A program made the position numbers and the translations under genes. The notes under the pieces are model-generated. The model did no database searches and was not told the DNA's origin. It saw only the letters and a program-made list of their open reading frames with translations. From Dryomyza anilis (lineage: Eukaryota > Arthropoda > Insecta > Diptera > Dryomyzidae), in assembly GCA_951804985.1 (NCBI GenBank), contig OX638134.1, positions 1,798,001-1,862,000 of the forward strand: a stretch of 64,000 bases of DNA, written 5' to 3'. This document shows positions 25,301 through 34,080 of the stretch, one piece after another. Positions within the stretch are counted from its first letter, which is position 1. Each line of letters starts with the position of its first letter.

Positions 25301-26192
25301 AAATGCCAAATCCATGATTTGCATCAAGTTGCTGGTCGCGTGACATCGTAACTGTTCGCGTAGACAGTTCGTGAATATTCGGAACACTTCGATCACGCTC
25401 GCGATATATCTGTGCACACAATTATTTATTCAATAAATAAATAGCGTTATGCTAATATATCCTAATTAAGCCTAGTTAATGCATTACCTGATGAGTAGTC
25501 GAGGGTGGACTACTTGCGGGGCTCCGTCGCCCCGAACGCTCTTTTGTGCCATTGCTGTACGGATAATTAGTAGGAACTGATGATGACGTAGTCGCCCCAA
25601 ACATGCGTAGCACTTGTTCTGGAGATATTGGCCTCTTTTTATTGTCGTTCGCATGTCGAGCATGCACACTGGAAATGGCACCCGGCGACAGAGCAATGTT
25701 GTTCATGGTGTTGAGCAAATTACTAGACTGTACGTTGTATGTTGATCCTCGTCCAGGAAGAGAACCACCCTTTGAAGGCACACCAGCTGTATTGTAGTAG
25801 TAGTGAGGAGAATGCGGACGTTCCACAATTGTGTAAGAGGTGCCGGGAGGCGAGTAGTAAAGTCCAGATCGACCACCACGTAATAATCCTGCGCTGCTGC
25901 TGTTGCTGCTAATGTTGTTACGAGGATTTACACCGTATGGCCCATTTAGAATGACACCTGGTGGCAGATTAATGGCATCTCTAATATCTTCAGCTTCGAA
26001 GCTGTTCGAGCGTAGACGGTGATGACGACTTAAACTGGACGAGCCGATTGTGTGAATATTTGATGCCGAAGGTACTTCTTGTGGATTAGGGTGCAATGAG
26101 CTTGAGCTTTGTGGGAAGTAATACCCACGAGAACTCCACCGTGATGGCCCAAGATCGCATAATTCTGCGTAATCATTGCCAGTTGCGTTCAT
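13365..26192 (-). CDS. dysc: dyschronic / whirlin-like PDZ scaffold protein, 17 coding exons, 933 aa
   Basis: Exons in mRNA order: 26192-25488, 25409-25277, 25213-25083, 25014-24743, 24681-24361, 24302-24131, 23872-23762, 23598-23569, 18745-18651, 18431-18182, 15588-15508, 14342-14256, 13890-13699, 13639-13547, 13493-13365 (fifteen firmly read; see note). Every junction is GT-AG and phases match. PDZ1 (about aa 254-342, loop GFGI), PDZ2 (about 415-497, loop GLGL), a harmonin-homology domain (about 530-605) and PDZ3 (about 829-917, loop LGIAIEGG) follow the order of whirlin; the PDZ3 line GGANTKHPLPRI is very whirlin-like. Length is close to mammalian whirlin (about 900 aa). In Drosophila, dyschronic organises ion channels and synapses and affects circadian output. 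No N-terminal harmonin domain before PDZ1 was seen; instead aa 1-235 are Ser/Asn/Pro-rich. Start: first ATG of the exon, 26192. Note: the number of exons I list individually is fifteen; the header count of seventeen is an upper figure allowing upstream non-coding exons at 26910 and 30691. Alternative exons may exist. Confidence 0.9.
14343..15507 (-). other. dyschronic intron
   Basis: Intron between the 27-codon and 29-codon exons. It is AT-rich with a short G-run (GGGGGGG, about 14693). No coding exon was recognised inside. Confidence 0.5.
16165..16436 (+). mobile_element. MITE, CACACAGAA family, copy 1 (left end truncated or diverged)
   Basis: It shares about 260 bp with 35990-36271 (same orientation) and with the reverse complement of 43851-44139. 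Common blocks include TTATTCGGTTCTCTCAA, TTAGTCGGTTGTT, TTTAGTACAGATTTA and GAGGATTTTTCTGTG. It is non-coding. Confidence 0.8.
16714..17106 (-). mobile_element. MITE with TA target sites, GCGTATTCACAG family, copy 1
   Basis: The element is bounded by GCGTATTCACAGTT at the left and AACTGTGAATACGC at the right, with TA on each side (16712-16713 and 17107-17108). It is inverted relative to the copies at 36760-37171 and 38851-39204. TA duplication and short perfect TIRs point to a Tc1/mariner-like or related non-autonomous element (inference). Confidence 0.85.
19384..19802. mobile_element. TIR element, CATGCCGATTAT termini
   Basis: The arms at 19384-19410 and 19776-19802 pair at about 25 of 27 positions and begin CATGCCGATTATG. 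Just inside the arms GCGGCGGGA-type and CCCGCCGC words are also inverted. AAT flanks both sides, a possible 3-bp target duplication. It is non-coding. Confidence 0.75.
20107..20725. mobile_element. TIR element, TCCGAGTGGAAATT termini
   Basis: A perfect 14-bp inverted repeat lies at 20107-20120 and 20712-20725. Near both ends there are clusters of CTGATC/GATCAG words, which makes the subterminal parts similar. There is no coding frame and no clear target duplication. Confidence 0.7.
20791..20963. mobile_element. 173-bp foldback MITE
   Basis: The arms of about 29 bp begin ACTAAGG.TGTGTGCGAG and pair with one mismatch over the outer 28 bases or so. The TA inside the outermost bases may be the target duplication. 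It is non-coding. Confidence 0.75.
21831..21886. repeat. isolated partial copy of the 87-bp unit
   Basis: The stretch matches the start of the minisatellite at 22212 (ATCAAGACTC..TTAGTCTTGTTCTTG..GCTGTCC..GGGTAGTTATTGT) and is preceded by the same A-run. It lies about 380 bp outside the array. Confidence 0.75.
22212..22906. repeat. 87-bp minisatellite, about 8 copies, intronic
   Basis: The word (G/A)CAA(A/T)GTTAGTCT recurs at 22224, 22311, 22380, 22467, 22554, 22641, 22728 and 22815: spacing is 87 bp except for one 69-bp copy. Even and odd copies alternate (GCAAAG / ACAATG), so a 174-bp double unit has been duplicated. Because 87 is a multiple of three, plus-strand frames stay open (29-residue hydrophobic repeats), but this strand is antisense to dyschronic and the ORFs are judged fortuitous. 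On the dyschronic sense strand each unit contains purine-rich AAGAACAAGAC words. Confidence 0.92.
23111..23148. repeat. GT microsatellite
   Basis: Two GT runs are separated by TCGTGTAAT. Confidence 0.85.
23569..23598 (-). CDS. dysc: 30-nt microexon of dyschronic
   Basis: The acceptor AAATTGCAG precedes and the donor GTAAGC follows a 30-nt open segment encoding ten residues (RNTESTRDLP). It is phase 0 on both sides, so skipping it would keep the frame. It follows the harmonin-homology domain. The sequence alone cannot say whether it is alternative. Confidence 0.75.
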
Positions 26193-26360
26193 CGTTCGGG
26201 GTCCTTACCTACAGACCCTCTTCTAATATGCTCCTTACATGAACGCTAAAAAAATTAGGCAAGGTATGTTTTGACCACAACGATATAACAAAATACATGG
26301 TACAACACTGAATTCTTGAATAATGCAATTTACTAAACTTGGTAGGAACTTAATAACTCT

Positions 26361-26592
26361 AAAGGCCGGTTTTTTCAGAGCACGTTTAAACTAATTTTAA
26401 ACTTTACACATTTTTAAAACGTCTACAGTTCCTAATCGAAACGACCGAATGTCTTTAAATTTTACAGACAGATAGACAATTAGTAATCAGATAATATCAC
26501 ATTTTAAATAGTTGTGATATGTTGACTATAGACCAAATTATATCTAGTTTAAACTAAGTTTAATTTAAAAATGTGACTATAACTGGGACTAA
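26361..26592. mobile_element. MITE, GTTTAAACTA family, copy 1
   Basis: It shares about 230 bp with 39670-39900, including CACATTTTTAAAAC, TAAATTTTACAGACA, ATTAGTAATCA and ATCTAGTTTAAACTA. The ends are imperfect inverted repeats around AGTTTAAACTA. It lies just upstream of the first dyschronic coding exon. Confidence 0.75.
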
Positions 26593-26903
26593 AATCAAAA
26601 TATGTCTGAGAATATTTAACTAAAATATAGCTAAACAAATAAAAAATAATTAAATATGTTATTCGACGTCATTAAGGTACGATACATTTAGATGTGAAAA
26701 ATAAGATTTAAATAACTTAAAATTTTATTTAAAATTTGCAATATGTAAATATCACTTCATTTCATATAGTTGCATATTTCGCAAAGACCGTTACAAATAA
26801 TAAACATAAAAAAAATACAAAATTATAAATTTGAGAGGCTTCTTTTATATGACAGACAAAATAAAAGAATAACCGGCGATACTGATGAAATTATTAAAAC
26901 ATA

Positions 26904-26950
26904 ACTCACCTGAGATTTGTGCAATATAAAAATCTTTTTAATTGGTTTTT
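26904..26950 (-). other. candidate donor of a dyschronic 5'-UTR exon
   Basis: A full-consensus donor CAG|GTGAGT reads on the minus strand with the exon side starting at 26910. The first coding exon has a possible acceptor upstream of its ATG (CTGTAG at about 26210). The upstream end of such an exon is unknown. Confidence 0.4.
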
Positions 26951-28202
26951 CTTTATTATGCTTTGTAATGGTGTCACCCACCGACTGACTGACTTATGTT
27001 GTGTATTATATTAGAATATATGAGACGACCATCGCAAAAGTTTTGACGATATTAAATCGAAACGTGTAGACGACAAATATGTTATGTACTAGATATTTCT
27101 AGTTATTAGTTTTTAACTTGTGCTTGTACTATACTATTCACCACACTTTACCGCACTTCCCTTGCTCGATGTGTTTGCCCAATGTAATTGGAATCTTCTG
27201 CTTTAAACATGTATTCTCAGAATTTAACCTTCTACCCTATTTTGCTGGAATGCGTCATCGAAATGTCTTTGTGTGCTCGCGCATTAAAAAAAATATCCCA
27301 ACATTTCATTATTAATTTTGATTTGTGCACGGTAGTTGTCCTATTGAATGTGCTGAAGAGCATTTGAAGGATTTTGTGAACCTTCGGGGATTCAAGAAGC
27401 ACTTTAATGGTGGTGCTGCTGCTCAAAATAATCCATAATCGTATTAACTGTTTTCACACGATGTGCGCGGAGTAGCATGTTTCGACCACTGAAAACTTGG
27501 TTTGATTTTTATTTTTTTTTCCACTTCAAAAGCGCACTAGTTACATTATTTTATCACTATTACAAAGTTTATATCTTAGTTGATGGTATTGAACTTGTCT
27601 TTAAACATTCACAAAATTCATTAAATTGTATACTATATAATTTTTTTTATTATGAACTGTCACTCTTTTGGTCATCAAGTGCCTGTTCTTCTCTTAGTAT
27701 TTACGTCTAAGCTCCTTAGCTACATTCCTCTAACTACTTTCGTGTGACAACTTTTTCTAAAAGCTTTAACCTACCCTTCCAGGCAGATGCAAAGCTCTGG
27801 GCTTCCTTTAAAGCTATCAAGGTGTATTTGATTTGATTCATATTGAGACGTGGCATATTTGTTTATATTATGAAATTCTGATTTTACAAAAATTAAATTG
27901 CAGGATATTAGTTAATTAGTAAAGATTTTATTTTAATTTTGTATTTACCATGAACATTATGAAAACATAAAAATATTAAACAGAAAAATGCAAATAAGTG
28001 TTATATTTTGATTTAAGTTATGCTACTTTCGCATTACAAGTGCGCTATATACCTTACTGGAAGTTGGTGAAAGCTGCGGTAAGTTTGAGCACTGCGCATG
28101 TCCTACCATTATTTGCATTGACATTGGCAGTTAGTAGGACTGCCAGCTCACAATATAACCTTCAGGTTTAAGCAGTTTTGTTCCTCGGATAATCTATCGT
28201 AG
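26951..28202. other. intergenic, nothing recognised
   Basis: AT-rich sequence. The short ORFs on both strands have no domain and no supporting signals. Confidence 0.35.
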
Positions 28203-28369
28203 TTCTACACCACTTACAAATGTAATACAGAAAAGATCAATTGAAATTAAAAGACATCAATTGAAATTGAGAAATTGTATTTGAAATTCAAATGTCCTAT
28301 TTTAAATTGAAATGGAATTTCTCAATTACAATTGATCTTTTCTGTATTACATTTTTAAATGGTGTAGAA
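28203..28369. mobile_element. 167-bp foldback element
   Basis: The arms of about 41 bp begin TTCTACACCA and contain ATGTAATACAGAAAAGATCA. They pair with about two mismatches. The middle carries repeats of TCAATTGAAATT. It is non-coding. Confidence 0.8.
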
Positions 28370-29050
28370 TGTTATAATTCTATCCAAACTAGAACAAAAT
28401 ATGAAATGTCCTTACGGCGATCGTTTTTCAGGGAAAGCAAAGATGACTACACAAGTTCTATATTAAGAATCGTTTAGATACCTCAGAATGATAACGTTTA
28501 AAGTAAAGAAATCTAGATATTCCCTCATAGTGGTACCCCAGAACTTCATATTTCATATTTCAAATTTGATATTCTTTTTTTTTAGAAGTAATGGAAATTG
28601 GAGAATCTTGTGGGTTGGATGAGAACACAAACGAGCTGAGACAGATGTTGGAAGCGACGATGGCGGACGTTTTGTGCAGCTGAAAAGTGGAAGCAAAAGA
28701 TTTGGCTGAGATATCCGATTAAGAGGCAATAGTAATCGGAAGCAATTTTATTTAAGCAGCCAAAACATACATTTTTAATATAATTCCAACTATAAACTTC
28801 TAGAATGCAATATCGGGCCATATCGACGATTGTTCTCAATATGGTTATAGCATCCCAAACAACAATTAGTTCCGCTTATGTTCCGTAATCGGTACCTCAA
28901 AACGGAATCATATTCTGGAAATGTACCGATTTCTGAATCCGAAACGTGTTGCAGAGCGGGTTTTAAGGAACATCGAAAACGTATTCCAATCAGTTGAAAA
29001 TAAGTTATGACGTGTCGAAAACGTGGCATTGTATCGTACTTTAAACTGAG
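28370..29050. other. left part of a decayed repeat region around the SINE
   Basis: There is no gene. Words such as GGTACCTCAAAACGGAAT (about 28890) have approximate inverted partners near 29820 (TTCCGTTTGAGTACC), which suggests an older palindromic element into which the SINE inserted. The pairing is weak. Confidence 0.3.
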
Positions 29051-29063
29051 TACAATTTCTATA

Positions 29064-29373
29064 ATAATAATAATAGTTTGGCACTACAGTCCTATAAGAA
29101 CTTCGGCCGAGCTCTATCACTATTGTTAGCTGTGCGTGTTATATTTGTACTCAAAGCGGTGGGACCTACAGTTTATTGCCGAATCCTAACGGCGGGTGAG
29201 AGCTTTTCATAGGCAATGTCTTACTCTCGTAGGTTTGCCATTTACTGCCGAGAGGTAGCGCGGTATAGAAAAATGTTTCTATGAAAAGATGTTGTTAGCC
29301 CCAGTCCAGGCTTGAACCGGGGACCTTTCGGCTCGCAGTCCAACGCACTTACCACTGAGCTACCGCTCACCGC
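29064..29373 (-). mobile_element. tRNA-derived SINE, about 310 bp, with perfect 13-bp target-site duplication
   Basis: Read on the minus strand from 29373, the head carries a pol III A box (GGTAGCTCAGTGGTAAG) and a B box (GGTTCAAGCCT) with tRNA-like spacing. A tRNA-unrelated body follows, and the element ends in an (ATT)n/(TAA)n tail at about 29064-29076. TACAATTTCTATA is present exactly on both sides (29051-29063 and 29374-29386), the mark of LINE-assisted insertion. The anticodon stem is poorly paired, so this is not a functional tRNA gene. Confidence 0.9.
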
Positions 29374-29386
29374 TACAATTTCTATA

Positions 29387-30058
29387 GTACGATTTAAACG
29401 CACCGAAAAGTGCCATTATCGTACCATAATTGTATACGAAAAACGGAGAGGAATACAACAAAACGAACCATAAACCGTGCTGTAAACTGAGTGGAAAAAA
29501 ATAAGCTTGCAAAAAATTAATGGGAGCAGTTGACCGAGCCAGATGCAGCTGTTAATTGAATCGTTTGCATTGAAGTCATAGATTTCTGCTGCGATGATCC
29601 ATGGCTTTATTCTACCATTAATAATCAAAAGAGTCCTTTGCTAGTCTGCAATGAGGAAGAAAATATAGATGCATTAAGCATATTTTAATTATATTTATGC
29701 TACTTATCTTTTAATGTCATGCTGCGGCACTATCGAAACGGTGTTAAAACGTATTGTTTTCGAAATACGAAAAAGGACGGCATCCAAAGGGAGTCGTGCG
29801 ATTTAACGGCACGTAATCGTTCCGTTTGAGTACCTGCTTGGACGGATACTTGCTCAATGACGGAATTGTGATTCCGTTTGTGCCGGAGCTCCGTATAAAT
29901 GTAGGCATATGTATGGCATATGCCACTTCATTCGTAATATAGTTAGGCATTTAGTTTTTTCAATAAAAAATAAACGTAATTCAATCAATTTTACAAAATT
30001 TAGAGTTGACTAATAAAATTGTTCATGCTAAATCTTATTAAATCGAAAAATACTTCAG
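29387..30058. other. intergenic, right part of decayed repeat region
   Basis: No coding gene. It contains several inverted short words (for example around 29700-29940) probably left by an old DNA element. Confidence 0.3.
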
Positions 30059-30203
30059 AGGCGCGATCGATATCGTTAACTAACAACAATTGTGGCATGC
30101 AGAAGCGATCGTCATGATAATATGTAAATTTTAACGATATTTGTCGTTAAAAATAGTTAACGATATCGATTTAGGTCGTTAATTAGTTACAGAATCGCCC
30201 TAC
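30059..30203. mobile_element. small foldback element with CGATATCGTTAACTA arms
   Basis: CGATATCGTTAACTA (30068-30082) pairs with TAGTTAACGATATCG (30158-30172). The outer ends read GGCG.GAT / ATCGCCC. It is non-coding, about 145 bp. Confidence 0.6.
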
Positions 30204-30684
30204 AGACTACTCATAACTCGAACCGAGTAGGTTTTGACCCTTTCTGGTAATTTAAAGGCTGTTTAATTATCTTATAACGGTTCACCACGTGACCTTGAGG
30301 CAAATGTTTTTATAATAATATATTGCAAACAGTTTTGATTTCTAAACTCTATCGGCGACTTCTTAACTTTATCAGTGAAGTGATGGCTTTTTTGTGGGGG
30401 TAATGAAAGTATCGTTTTTTAGATTTCTGAGTCCGCACATTCGTAGAGAAGGCACATTCGAAGATGACAATTTATCTTTAACATACTTTTATAGAAAAGT
30501 AGGGTTTTATAAAAACAGTTTTATTGTTTTTATTTTTGAAGAAATGGAGATGTGCTTATAAAAAAATATGAATACCGATCCTATTTTTTGATGGGCAGGG
30601 GCTGTCTGCGAGACAATCAGTGGGACAATCTGCGTATTTGTATGTTCGAATGTTTCATTTTTAATATAATAATGATTTTAAAAA

Positions 30685-31300
30685 ACTCACCTGTTGATGG
30701 TCTTATAATGTGGCAAGGTTGGGGTGAAGTTATTTGTTTCATTTTGAAACGTATGTTTTTATATTGGACATTTTGAATCAATTTTAACACATTTGTGTAA
30801 AGCAAACACAAGGCCTTGAACACAAATTGAAGATTTTTAATTTGGCACTTCTCAAGGTTGAACACTTTATTTTGCAAAAATTGAGACCTTTAAAATTACA
30901 AAACATTTTTTTTTCACATTGTTTGTAAAGCACTTTTAACAATCATTAGCGACAACACAAGGAGAGAAGAACACTTTTTTTTATAATTTGTTACTTTTCA
31001 AGGTTGAACACTTTTTTTTGCGCGAAATGGAAACATGAGCACATGAAAAAACACTTAAATTATACATGATTTAAATTTTTATATGAATCACTTATTTACC
31101 ACTCTTAGTTAAGATGTATTTATCACTAATCCGGAAGATACAGTCCTCTTTTTTCTTTGGAAAATGTTTTTGTTTTTGACCAATTCCAATTTATCACTTT
31201 TTTCGCAAACACCGACGACAACTAACATCCGCGCCCACGGCAATTCAACTAAAACTAAATCGGCAACCGACCAGCGCTTTGTCATTTTCAGATATCGCTG
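30685..31300 (-). other. candidate distal 5'-UTR exon or promoter region (minus strand)
   Basis: A strong minus-strand donor, CAACAG|GTGAGT, has its exon side beginning at 30691. It could join the 26910 exon or the first dyschronic coding exon. A GC-richer patch at 31205-31290 could hold the start site. Nothing links it firmly to the gene. Confidence 0.25.
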
Positions 31301-31665
31301 ATTAATTTAGCCGATTTAATTACGAATTTTCCATTAAACACGAGTTGATTAAAAATTAGTTTAAAATAACGTGTAATATTATTTTTGTTTGCAACGATGA
31401 CGCAGTACAAGACTAGAGTTGCCATCAGTTTCATTGTCGAAATAGTTTCGAAGTGGACTTTTGAAGTTTCGAAAATTCGAAGTGGATTTTTGAAGTTTCG
31501 TGCTGCGCTGTCATAAATTTTATTAAGCTTATCTTGTGTTTGGGCGTTGTTAATTTGTAAATCAGTGTTTTGTTTTCTTATTATTGTTTTATTCGTGTCT
31601 TTTTATTTAAGTTTTAATTATTAAATATAAAAAAAAACGATTGTATATTAACCAAAACAATCACT

Positions 31666-32287
31666 ATGTTGAAGTACACAATCATTTTTCTGTTGTTTAT
31701 CACCCTGACAGTGAGGGAAGGTAAGTGCTGCGCCAACCACACCTGTTAAAAGAATTTGATTCGTAATAAAACAATGAAAACCCCGCCATGAATAGGTTGC
31801 GCCATTTGGTGCTATCGCTGTACCTCGGCCACACCAGGTTGTGGCGAAACATTCAACTGGCGCGGCATTGGATTCCTGGGCGAACAGTGTCCCGAAAGCA
31901 AAGACATTTGCGTTAAAGTTACAGAGCGCCGAGGCGGTGAGTTACATGTCGCAGCGCTGATTTTATTTGCTACGTTTTAAACGCTTGTATTTCATAGCTC
32001 AAGAAACAATTACGCGTGACTGTCTTAGTGCGCTCAGCATACGCACCGACATTCCAGCGGACAAATATGAAGGCTGCCGTCCAGCGGCCAAGGATGTGCG
32101 ACTTGCGCACTACGTCAATCACACAATAAAAGAGCACGACGTGAAGCGTGACTACTTCACAGATATTAGTTTTTGCTTCTGCTTTTTGGATCATCGCTGC
32201 AATGGCGCGCAATCGTTAGCCAAGCCTTGGGTTTGGCTTGGATTCATCAGCATTGCATTGATGACATTGAACAAGTGGCTACTTTAG
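31666..32287 (+). CDS. Ly6/uPAR-domain (quiver-type) GPI-anchored protein, 161 aa
   Basis: Three exons, 31666-31720, 31796-31936 and 31998-32287, joined by GT-AG introns of 75 and 61 nt in phase 1. Residues 2-18 form a hydrophobic signal peptide (YTIIFLLFITLTV). The mature part starts with the Ly6 signature C..WCYRC and has the cysteine-rich three-finger pattern, ending in C.CF..HRCN. The last about 19 residues are hydrophobic (WVWLGFISIALM), fitting a GPI-attachment signal. Insect relatives (quiver/sleepless, boudin, crooked, coiled) act at the cell surface in channel regulation or septate-junction assembly; which paralogue this is cannot be told. The stop codon lies 214 bp from the stop of the convergent mtTFB1. 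Confidence 0.85.
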
Positions 32288-32446
32288 AATAGCATAACGC
32301 CGCACCAAAAGAAAGACATACCATGTGCCTTTTAGCCTGCTCGAATATCTGAACATATTCCGTCCAAGAAATAGCATAGTAATTATACATTTAAGTTGAT
32401 TTTAATGTTTGCATAGATCCATTGTATTTATATGACTCAAATTTTA

Positions 32447-32453
32447 CAATAAA
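32447..32453 (+). terminator. polyadenylation signal of the Ly6 gene
   Basis: AATAAA about 160 nt after the Ly6 stop codon. It lies within 55 nt of the mtTFB1 stop, so the two 3' UTRs probably overlap. Confidence 0.6.
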
Positions 32454-32501
32454 ACTTTATATAACATTTTTAAATAATTTTTCATCGAAAACTGTCTGCA
32501 C

Positions 32502-33503
32502 TCATACATATTCCTCGATTGCCGGCTGCTTTGGTCCGCGATAGTCATACAGCGCCATTTCGGGATACTGTCTAACGAAACTGTCGTAGGCGGTGGCCAA
32601 ACGCAGACACTCTTCGACGGACATCTGAAAAGGACGCAGTGTATCCTCCACATCTGCCAGTTTAAATAACTCGTCAGTGATGTCGTCGCGATTTTCGGGC
32701 GGGAAAAGCGTGCTGTAGCCACGCCGACAGTACTTCTGACGCATGCTGAATATGTGTCGCACCACCTTCTCCACCAGCTTGAAAGGTAATTCGGTCTTCG
32801 GACGCTTGAAAGGTATGAGTTTGACAACGCCCACGTCTACATCGGGCTTTGGCACGAACGCCTTGCCGGGTATCACAAACTTCATAAAGGGATCGGTCCA
32901 AATTTGCGACATGATGGACAGTCTGCAGCGCTGGTTATGGCCCAGCGGCGCGCATATACGGTCGGCTACTTCTTTCTGGAAGGTTAGCGTCATGCAGGTG
33001 TCCTCACGGCGAAAGGCGCCTTGGCGCTGCGACAAATCGCTCAACCAATTAATCAGCAGACGCGTGGAGATGGCAAACGGCAGATTGCCAATCAGATGTA
33101 GGCGCTGACTGGTGTCCGGCACGTGTTTGGCTATATCAAAGCGCAGTATATCATCCTGATAGATATCCACTTGCATGGACATTGGACTGGCGCACTCCTT
33201 CAGTAACTCCAACGTCGGTAAAAAGCGACGATCCTTTTCGACCAACAACAAACGCGCCGGTTGTCTGCGTATTATGGAGCGTGTAATGCCACCTGGTCCA
33301 GGTCCCACCTCCAGTACTACATCTTCGGGGTCTATGCGTCCAGCGGAGCGCACGATCTTGTCCGTCAGACGCTCGTCCATGATGAAGTTTTGACTGAGTT
33401 GCTTGATGGCCTGCAGCTTGTACAGTTTGACCAGTTCACGTATGCTGGGCAGTGGCGGCAGACGCATGCCGCCGGCGAGAATACGCGTAGCTGCTTGCGG
33501 CAT
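32502..33503 (-). CDS. mtTFB1: mitochondrial dimethyladenosine transferase 1 (transcription factor B1)
   Basis: Intronless, 333 aa from the ATG at 33503; a longer frame exists only through a TTG at 33533 and is not preferred. It belongs to the KsgA/Dim1 rRNA adenine dimethyltransferases: SAM motif I EVGPGPGGIT (about aa 65-75), the acidic ribose-binding EKD (about aa 89), and the catalytic motif GNLPFAIS (family N-L/I-P-F/Y). The family dimethylates two adjacent adenosines in the 3' stem-loop of mitochondrial 12S rRNA, needed for small-subunit assembly and translation. The N terminus is Arg/Leu-rich without acidic residues, fitting mitochondrial import. It lies 93 nt behind CCDC56 on the same strand with no room for a usual promoter, as in the Drosophila bicistronic unit. 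Confidence 0.95.
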   Translation of the reverse strand: MPQAATRILAGGMRLPPLPSIRELVKLYKLQAIKQLSQNFIMDERLTDKIVRSAGRIDPEDVVLEVGPGPGGITRSIIRRQPARLLLVEKDRRFLPTLELLKECASPMSMQVDIYQDDILRFDIAKHVPDTSQRLHLIGNLPFAISTRLLINWLSDLSQRQGAFRREDTCMTLTFQKEVADRICAPLGHNQRCRLSIMSQIWTDPFMKFVIPGKAFVPKPDVDVGVVKLIPFKRPKTELPFKLVEKVVRHIFSMRQKYCRRGYSTLFPPENRDDITDELFKLADVEDTLRPFQMSVEECLRLATAYDSFVRQYPEMALYDYRGPKQPAIEEYV

Positions 33504-33596
33504 ATTTAGCAGTAGCAATGGAACAGTTTTCAATGATTACAAAACTCAATGAATTAAACAAAACTTAAAACTAAACTAACAACTTTGTTTTAGGAA
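33504..33596 (-). promoter_or_regulatory. intercistronic spacer of the CCDC56-mtTFB1 unit
   Basis: This 93-nt AT-rich spacer separates the CCDC56 stop and the mtTFB1 ATG. It lacks a polyadenylation signal AATAAA on the minus strand, as expected if both frames share an mRNA. Confidence 0.55.
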
Positions 33597-33860
33597 CTAG
33601 TTTGAAACCTTCTTGGGCTCTTCGAAGTCGTCCAGGAATTTCTCCTGCTGCACCGAGAACATAGAGTAGGCGTAGATGCCCAGCACAGAGGCGCCCAATA
33701 CACCGGCGGTGATTAGGTTGTTACGTCGCACCCGGTTCAATTTTGCCACACGCTCCAAGTTCTGTTGCTCGATCAGTTTCATGAACTGCAGCTGCGATTT
33801 GTCGAGTCTTGGGGCAGATTCGGCGTATTTTATTTTGGGCTGCTGTTCTGCCGTGGACAT
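33597..33860 (-). CDS. Ccdc56: CCDC56 / COA3, cytochrome c oxidase assembly factor
   Basis: An 87-aa, intronless frame from the ATG at 33860. A basic/amphipathic N-terminal half with a coiled-coil-like stretch (LQFMKLIEQQNLERVAKL, about aa 24-41) and RRNN is followed by one membrane segment (about aa 50-68, ITAGVLGASVLGIYAYSMF) and an acidic C terminus, which is the COA3 topology in the inner mitochondrial membrane. COA3 stabilises newly made COX1 and couples it to assembly of complex IV. It is the first cistron ahead of mtTFB1; in Drosophila these two share a transcript (established knowledge). The length equals the usual fly protein as far as I recall. Confidence 0.93.
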   Translation of the reverse strand: MSTAEQQPKIKYAESAPRLDKSQLQFMKLIEQQNLERVAKLNRVRRNNLITAGVLGASVLGIYAYSMFSVQQEKFLDDFEEPKKVSN

Positions 33861-34080
33861 TATTTAAACGGATTAATTATTTTTATTTGGCTCAACTTTT
33901 GCACAAACTATTGTGAAATTAAATTTCCAATGGTCTGCAAAAATTTTTCTATTACAGCTGCTGCGTTTGACGTTTCAAGAGGTTAGAATGAGAAATAGCT
34001 GTAGTACAGACACCAACTGACAGATGGCGCCGCTGTCGCTGAGAAACATCGGTTATGCGAAGTTCACACTGTATTAATAT
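33861..34080 (-). promoter_or_regulatory. probable promoter region of the CCDC56-mtTFB1 unit
   Basis: Upstream of the CCDC56 ATG the sequence turns GC-richer (33955-34060). No TATA box or named element could be recognised, so the start site is not set. Confidence 0.35.

Noticed and set aside
29300..29373. tRNA gene on the minus strand
   Set aside because: Pol III boxes are present but the anticodon stem pairs badly and the sequence continues into a SINE body with tail and target duplication.
33504..33533. Ten-codon N-terminal extension of mtTFB1
   Set aside because: It would start at TTG; the first ATG (33503) gives a length and N terminus fitting the family.
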